Source of the DNA: Gemmatimonadota bacterium
GTDB taxonomy: Bacteria > Orphanbacterota > Orphanbacteria > Orphanbacterales > Orphanbacteraceae
Direction: 5' to 3'
DNA: 5,487 nucleotides
Assembly: GCA_013002425.1 (NCBI GenBank)
Contig: JABDJQ010000670.1
Location: 1-5,487 of the forward strand
The position numbers were made by a program, and so were the translations under genes. Positions 1 to 5,487 of this stretch are shown piece by piece (positions within the stretch are counted from its first letter, which is position 1; each line of letters begins with the position of its first letter). Below the pieces are notes generated by a model. That model was not told where the DNA came from. It was given only the letters and a program-made list of their open reading frames with translations, and ran no database searches.

Positions 1-482
1 TGGCCGCGGTACTCGGATTCTCCTACTGGTTCGGGAAGACGCGCCCGCGACCCGGGCGCTGCCACTACTGCCGGCGCTCGATCTGTCAGAAGTGCCGCGT
101 GCGCCAGGAGCGTCTCGACATCTGTCCGACGTGCGCGGAGAAAGAACCCGAAATGCGCTGGGCCGAACGGACATTACACTTCCATCGACCGACCGCGCTC
201 AGCCTCGGAATCATGATGCCGGGCCTGACGCACCTCTATCTCGGCAACTATCGCAGGGGGCTCCCCTACTTTCTCCTGACGCTCACGCTGCTGCTCCTAT
301 GGGCGTTCCGCGGGGCGGTCGTGAAGCCGTTCCCGGTGCTCTCGCCCCCCGACATGGCCCCGCTCGAGAACATGTTCTTCGGATGGATCTTCACGCCGGT
401 TTACGTCTGGATACTGCTCGACGGACTCCGCCTGATCCGCACGCATTTCCAGAGCGGCGCCGAACAGGGAGGAAAACGATGA
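1..482 (+). CDS. C-terminal part of a zinc-ribbon polytopic membrane protein (5' end outside window)
   Basis: The frame is open from base 3 to the TGA at 480-482, giving 159 visible residues with no start codon, so the gene begins upstream. A hydrophobic stretch (visible residues 1-10), probably the end of a membrane helix, leads into a basic linker and a six-cysteine cluster at C20, C23, C28, C31, C41 and C44 (CxxC-x4-CxxC-x9-CxxC). This pattern is typical of zinc-binding ribbons or cross-brace fingers. After it come about three hydrophobic segments, near residues 65-81, 86-103 and 122-140. The segment starting PGLTHLYLGNYRRGL resembles the PGxGHxYxGxxxxG signature of TM2-like membrane hairpins. 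Bacterial proteins with this tail often carry tetratricopeptide repeats in front of it, but that part is not visible, so a TPR region is only a guess. An internal GTG at 99 would cut the zinc cluster in half and is not the real start. The gene overlaps the next one by ATGA, implying a shared transcript. Function unknown. Confidence 0.8.
   Translation, partial: AAVLGFSYWFGKTRPRPGRCHYCRRSICQKCRVRQERLDICPTCAEKEPEMRWAERTLHFHRPTALSLGIMMPGLTHLYLGNYRRGLPYFLLTLTLLLLWAFRGAVVKPFPVLSPPDMAPLENMFFGWIFTPVYVWILLDGLRLIRTHFQSGAEQGGKR
466..482 (+). promoter_or_regulatory. Shine-Dalgarno and ATGA start/stop overlap for the DUF4388 gene
   Basis: The sequence GGAGGA at 468-473 lies five bases before the ATG at 479 and is a near-perfect ribosome binding site. 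The ATG overlaps the TGA of the preceding gene (ATGA, 479-482), an arrangement typical of translational coupling. This site sets the start of the DUF4388 protein at 479. The same frame is open back to 92, but only as out-of-frame shadow of the zinc-ribbon gene. Confidence 0.8.
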
Positions 483-1435
483 GCCTGCGCGGCAATCTCG
501 TCGACTTCCCGATGGCCGAAGTCCTCCAGCTCCTGGCGGTTCAGGAGAAGACGGGGATTCTGCGTATTTACGGGGAAAAGCAGCGTCTGTCTCTCGTCTT
601 CGATCGCGGCGTGATCGTATCGACGTGGGATCGCACGCTGACTTCCGTCGATCCGCTCAAGGCGCACATCTTCAAGAAGGGCGTGCTGCCCGAACACTTG
701 ACACTGAAAGCGTTGAAGCTCGAAACGCGCGCCGAGTATCCGTTCGTGGAGATTCTGCTTCGCGAAGAGATGCTCTCGCCCGATCAGGTGACCGATCTCT
801 GCAGGGAATTGATCCGCAGCGTACTCATGGACGTTCTCACCTGGGAGAAAGGCCGCTTCGACTTCGCGCCCGAAATGGAAGTGGAACGTTACGGTCCGGA
901 CTGTTTCGTAAAGGCGGAGTCGATCCTGCTCGAAGCGGCGCAGAAGCTCGACGAGAAGCGGGCCGCGCGCGGTTTCCCGGGGCTCGGCCAGACGGTTACG
1001 ATCAACAAGGAGATCGTGCTCTCGGCGCAGACCGCTCTGCTGCACGGCGTGGGGCTGCTCGCGATCCCGTTTCTGGCGTTTCTCGGATCGTTCCTGCTGA
1101 CGCCGGACCCGGTCGAACTCGAGAAGCCGATTCTAGGACCGCGCGTCGCGGCCTTCAGCGCCGAACGCGAGATGCGAAACCTCCGCATGGTCCTCGAAAT
1201 GTATCAGGTGGTCCACAACCGCTATCCGATGTCTCTGATCGCTCTCGTCGACGAGGGGCTGCTTTCGGTCGACCAGCTGTCGGAACTCCGCAGGGTCGAA
1301 GTCAAATACCGTCCCCTCGAACGGGGAACCCGCTACATTCTGTTCACACCCGAATATTTTCCGCTGGCGAAGAAGCTGGATCAGGAATCGGCGCCGGCCG
1401 AATGGCACGAGCCGGAAGCGCTGGGCGCCCGCTAG
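479..1435 (+). CDS. DUF4388 (PATAN-type) protein with one membrane span and a pilin-like C-terminal region
   Basis: This gene encodes 318 residues, starting at an ATG with a strong ribosome binding site. Residues 1 to about 160 match the DUF4388/PATAN family. They open with the characteristic SLRGNLVDFPMAEVLQLLA, then a strand-rich G-I-L-R-I / L-V-F-D-R-G-V-I segment, then helices ending in LTWEKGRFDF. The family is found in gliding, signalling and response-regulator proteins and is thought to be an adaptor; it has no known catalytic residues. A single hydrophobic helix follows at about 187-207. Residues 225-290 (an AEREMRNLRMVLEMYQ helix, then NRYPMSLIALVDEG and a YRPLERGTRYILF strand) resemble the globular part of type II secretion pseudopilins such as GspG. 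The prepilin-peptidase cleavage motif is absent, so it is not an ordinary pilin. The DUF4388 half is probably cytosolic and the tail outside the membrane. The gene is coupled to the zinc-ribbon membrane protein upstream and converges on the UbiA gene 5 bases downstream. Specific function unknown. Confidence 0.88.
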   Translation: MSLRGNLVDFPMAEVLQLLAVQEKTGILRIYGEKQRLSLVFDRGVIVSTWDRTLTSVDPLKAHIFKKGVLPEHLTLKALKLETRAEYPFVEILLREEMLSPDQVTDLCRELIRSVLMDVLTWEKGRFDFAPEMEVERYGPDCFVKAESILLEAAQKLDEKRAARGFPGLGQTVTINKEIVLSAQTALLHGVGLLAIPFLAFLGSFLLTPDPVELEKPILGPRVAAFSAEREMRNLRMVLEMYQVVHNRYPMSLIALVDEGLLSVDQLSELRRVEVKYRPLERGTRYILFTPEYFPLAKKLDQESAPAEWHEPEALGAR

Positions 1436-1440
1436 GGGCG

Positions 1441-2355
1441 TCAGAAGTCGAGCTTCGGATATTTCATCCCGAATCGAAATCTGTAGTAGAGCCGCGTAAG
1501 CAGCACGAGCAGTACCAGCAGCGCCCCGAACAGCGGCATCCGGATAATGATCAGAATCACGAAGACGAGACTCCCCCACTGATAGCTCAAGGTCGAGCCT
1601 TTCACGCCCGGATCGATTACGGAAAGTAGAAAGAACGCGATCGCGCCGAACGCGGCGACGGCCGGATACGGTTCGCCGAGCGTCCATCCGGCGCCGAGCG
1701 CGCCGGCGAGCAGCGCGAGGCCGAACCACGACGTGTTGCGATCACCCAGAAGTACGGCGGTCGTTCGCAGCCCCGCCTTCTCGTCTCCGGGTCGATCCAC
1801 GACGGTCGTATGAACGAAGACGGCGGCGACCAGCAGCATGTAAGGAACGGAGAGGACGAGCGTATCGGGCGAGACGGGCGCGACGCGGGAGTAGCCGAAC
1901 AGAAACGCCACCAGTCCGTAGCCGGTTGCATTCGCGAGAAGATCGAGCAACGGCCGCGCCTTGAGCCTGGCGGGGTCCGCGGAATAGAGAAGGCCGATCA
2001 CGGCTGCGAGCAGCGTCCATGGAAGGACCGTGCGGTCGAAGACGAGGCTGCCCGCCACGGAACCCGCGAGGAGCGCGATGGCCATGATCCAGGCCGCCCC
2101 GGTCGTGACATGTCCTTCGGAAATCAGGAAGAGCTTGCCGTTCTCACGGTCGGAGTCCGCGTCGTAAATCTGGTTCACCACGTACGATCCCGCCAGACTC
2201 ATCGTGAAGAGCAGAAGCGGCAGCCACAACTCTCCGAGCGGCGGCGGCACCTGCCCGGAGGACTCGGAGGCGCGCAGCACCCCCGCCAGCAGAAACGCCC
2301 ACGAGGGAATCAGCACGATCGGTCGGAGCAGAAAGAAGAGATCGAGTAGCTTCAT
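1441..2355 (-). CDS. UbiA-family membrane prenyltransferase, substrate unknown
   Basis: This gene encodes 304 residues, the usual size for UbiA enzymes, which are all-helical integral membrane proteins that transfer a polyprenyl group from its diphosphate to an acceptor. The first Mg-diphosphate motif is at 61-69 (NQIYDADSD, fitting NxxxDxxxD). The second is at 187-191 (DRPGD, fitting DxxxD), followed by the usual G..TTA.LLG stretch. The conserved YSADPARLKARPL loop is at 124-135. About eight or nine hydrophobic helices are visible, for example 12-26, 43-60, 86-105, 111-124, 142-155, 166-183, 208-224, 232-247 and 262-286. The start chosen is the ATG at 2355, which overlaps the deacetylase stop (ATGA) and has GGAG nine bases upstream. 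An ATG five codons earlier (2370) has a weaker site. Candidate roles include quinone, heme, (bacterio)chlorophyll, archaeal-type lipid or decaprenyl-phosphate ribose pathways. None is supported by neighbours, although the coupled deacetylase favours an envelope or lipid-linked glycan role. Confidence 0.9.
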   Translation of the reverse strand: MKLLDLFFLLRPIVLIPSWAFLLAGVLRASESSGQVPPPLGELWLPLLLFTMSLAGSYVVNQIYDADSDRENGKLFLISEGHVTTGAAWIMAIALLAGSVAGSLVFDRTVLPWTLLAAVIGLLYSADPARLKARPLLDLLANATGYGLVAFLFGYSRVAPVSPDTLVLSVPYMLLVAAVFVHTTVVDRPGDEKAGLRTTAVLLGDRNTSWFGLALLAGALGAGWTLGEPYPAVAAFGAIAFFLLSVIDPGVKGSTLSYQWGSLVFVILIIIRMPLFGALLVLLVLLTRLYYRFRFGMKYPKLDF

Positions 2356-2368
2356 CGAATACCGCTCC
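2352..2368 (-). promoter_or_regulatory. Shine-Dalgarno and ATGA overlap joining deacetylase and UbiA genes
   Basis: On the minus strand GGAG (2368-2365) lies nine bases before the ATG at 2355-2353. That ATG overlaps the deacetylase stop codon TGA (2354-2352). The ribosome site therefore lies inside the end of the deacetylase gene, which points to translational coupling and supports the 304-residue start of the prenyltransferase. Confidence 0.6.
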
Positions 2369-3131
2369 ATCGTTGCCAGACTGCGGGTGTCCCCGCGTTG
2401 CAGAAATACGCGATGCGATCCTTGGCGCGCTGCCAGCCGTGAAGGGGACCTCCGCCCCACTTCGCGCGGAATTCGATCGCCAGGTCGAACCGGCGGACGC
2501 ACACGCGCCCGACCCGCATCGGGTCGGGTACGGAACCGGCGCGATCGGGAGAGGTCGAAAGCGCGGCGAACTCGTATCCCGTTTCACGAGCGGCCCTCGC
2601 GACCCGATCGTCACATCTTCCGAACGGATACGAGAGAGAGCGAACGGAAACGCCGAGCTCGCGCATGATGATCTCCATCGGGGCTTCGCACTCGCGCGTC
2701 AAGCTCGATTCATCGAGATGCGTCAGGTCGCGATGGCTGTGAGCGTGTGATGCGATCTCCCAGCCGTGGTCGCGCGCCATGCGAAGCTCGTCCCATGTGG
2801 CATGCGAGGCGCGACGTCCGGAAAAACGGCTGTCCCAGCGGTTCTCGCGCCCCACCCATTCGGTGGGAACGAAGAACGTGCCACGGAAGCCGAACTCCGC
2901 GAGGACCGGAACCGCGTGCCGCACCGCCCCGCTCATCGCGTCGTCGAACGTGACGGCGATCGTTCGTTCGTCGGAAGCGGCCGCATCGTTCCACGAAACC
3001 TCCCCGAACGGAACGCCCCGGATTCCCGCGGCGAAGAGCATGCGCATCTGTCGCCGCAGCGTGGCGGGCGAGACCGTATTCCACGAATAATCGATGCGAT
3101 TCTGGACCTGATGATAGGCCAGTGCTCTCAT
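2352..3131 (-). CDS. Polysaccharide deacetylase (NodB homology, carbohydrate esterase family 4)
   Basis: This gene encodes 259 residues. The family removes N- or O-acetyl (or formyl) groups from glycans using a metal bound by an Asp-His-His triad. Motif 1 is TFDDA (catalytic base D63, metal ligand D64). Motif 2 is SHAHSH (probable metal ligands H129 and H133). Motif 3 is SYPFG at 167-171. Two usual residues differ: Ala replaces the Gly of TFDDG and Ala replaces Ser/Thr in H-S/T-x-x-H. The opening MRALAYHQV and the SPATLRRQMRMLFAAGIRGVPFGEV stretch match the N-terminal lead-in of family members acting on cell-surface or lipid-linked saccharides. No signal peptide is visible, so it may act in the cytosol or at the inner membrane face. 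The chosen ATG (3131) has GGAG seven bases upstream; an ATG at 3146 would add five residues but lacks such a site. It is first in a two-gene operon with the UbiA gene. The exact substrate cannot be told. Confidence 0.88.
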   Translation of the reverse strand: MRALAYHQVQNRIDYSWNTVSPATLRRQMRMLFAAGIRGVPFGEVSWNDAAASDERTIAVTFDDAMSGAVRHAVPVLAEFGFRGTFFVPTEWVGRENRWDSRFSGRRASHATWDELRMARDHGWEIASHAHSHRDLTHLDESSLTRECEAPMEIIMRELGVSVRSLSYPFGRCDDRVARAARETGYEFAALSTSPDRAGSVPDPMRVGRVCVRRFDLAIEFRAKWGGGPLHGWQRAKDRIAYFCNAGTPAVWQRWSGIR

Positions 3132-3142
3132 GAAAACGCTCC
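3129..3142 (-). promoter_or_regulatory. Ribosome binding site deciding the deacetylase start
   Basis: On the minus strand GGAG (3142-3139) precedes the ATG at 3131-3129 by seven bases. The in-frame ATG at 3146-3144 lies just upstream of this GGAG and has no purine-rich site of its own, so 3131 is the preferred start. Confidence 0.55.
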
Positions 3143-3222
3143 ACATGACATCAAAACGCGTTCGATTCCTCTCGCCGCGGCCGCCTTCGGAAGCAGGTTG
3201 CGTGCTTCGATTCCGAGCCGTG

Positions 3223-3252
3223 ATCTTAGTCCAGGCCCGGACGGAGTTACAA
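3223..3252 (-). promoter_or_regulatory. Candidate sigma-70-like promoter for the deacetylase-UbiA operon
   Basis: On the minus strand TTGTAA (3252-3247, 4 of 6 matches to the -35 consensus) is followed after 18 bases by TAAGAT (3228-3223, 4 of 6 matches to the -10 consensus). The site lies between the pnp terminator and the deacetylase start and would give a leader of roughly 85 bases. A 10-base palindrome, CTTCGCGAAG, sits just upstream at 3264-3273 and could be an operator or chance. The promoter is proposed from sequence similarity and position only. Confidence 0.35.
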
Positions 3253-3284
3253 GACGAGTCACGCTTCGCGAAGGGAACGGCGCG

Positions 3285-3318
3285 AAAAAAAAGAGCGGCC
3301 CGCGCGGGGCCGCCCTTT
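3285..3318 (-). terminator. Rho-independent terminator of pnp
   Basis: Read on the minus strand, AAAGGGCGGCCC (3318-3307) pairs with GGGCCGCTCTTT (3301-3290) through 12 positions including one G-U. The loop is five bases (CGCGC). The stem runs directly into an eight-base U tract (3292-3285), so its A-U base overlaps the tract. It lies 25 bases past the pnp stop codon, the expected position for an intrinsic terminator, and separates pnp from the deacetylase operon. The opposite strand lacks a good U run, so it probably works in one direction only. Confidence 0.88.
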
Positions 3319-3342
3319 GACGATGCAAACTACCGAAAGCGA

Positions 3343-5487
<2,145 letters not shown>

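Noticed and set aside
92..478. N-terminal extension of the DUF4388 frame back to position 92
   Set aside because: This stretch overlaps the zinc-ribbon/membrane gene in another frame and its translation is Arg/Pro/His-rich without recognisable domain. The strong ribosome site before 479 and the conserved SLRGNLVDF start mark 479 as the true start.
625..1629. 334-codon + strand frame overlapping the DUF4388 and UbiA genes
   Set aside because: Its translation is Arg/Ala/Ser-rich shadow sequence crossing two real genes. The correct frame in this region has clear family motifs.
2356..2502. N-terminal extension of the UbiA frame to position 2502
   Set aside because: The extra 49 residues are Arg-rich, lie within the deacetylase gene and do not match the family. 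The ATGA-coupled ATG at 2355 gives the normal length.
3264..3273. Palindrome CTTCGCGAAG upstream of the candidate promoter
   Set aside because: Ten bases of GC-rich symmetry are easily found by chance, and no second copy or known operator is recognisable. It is mentioned only as a possible operator.

Overview
The window comes from a bacterial chromosome that is visibly GC-rich. It holds five protein-coding genes, two of them cut by the window edges, and no recognisable RNA gene, insertion sequence, phage element or CRISPR array. GC-rich codon use looks alike in all five genes and nothing suggests recent transfer. A polynucleotide phosphorylase with KH and S1 domains fixes the organism as a bacterium. 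The combination of a zinc-ribbon membrane protein and a DUF4388 (PATAN-type) protein suggests a Gram-negative, deltaproteobacterial- or acidobacterial-like lineage or a related candidate phylum. That placement is inference and cannot be made firm from this sequence alone.

Layout. Positions 1-1435 (+) carry the end of a membrane protein with a six-cysteine zinc-binding segment, then a DUF4388 protein with one membrane span and a pilin-like tail. The two genes overlap by ATGA and are probably translationally coupled. Positions 1441-3131 (-) carry a second coupled pair: a NodB-type polysaccharide deacetylase followed, again with an ATGA overlap, by a UbiA-family membrane prenyltransferase. The two pairs converge with only 5 bases between their stop codons. 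Positions 3132-3342 are the only sizeable non-coding stretch. It contains a strong intrinsic terminator for the upstream pnp gene and a candidate sigma-70-like promoter for the deacetylase/UbiA pair. Positions 3343-5487 (-) carry pnp, lacking about the first 20 codons and ending in an arginine/glycine-rich tail.

How the parts fit together. pnp is a housekeeping RNA-decay gene, closed off by its own terminator. The deacetylase/UbiA pair looks like a small envelope- or lipid-linked glycan operon, though neither substrate can be read from the sequence. The + strand pair looks like a membrane-associated sensory, scaffold or secretion-related module of unknown function. I see no clear evidence of an undescribed system. 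The most unusual points are the DUF4388/membrane-span/pilin-like architecture, its coupling to the zinc-ribbon membrane protein, the deacetylase/UbiA pairing with altered NodB motifs, and the RGG-rich PNPase tail.
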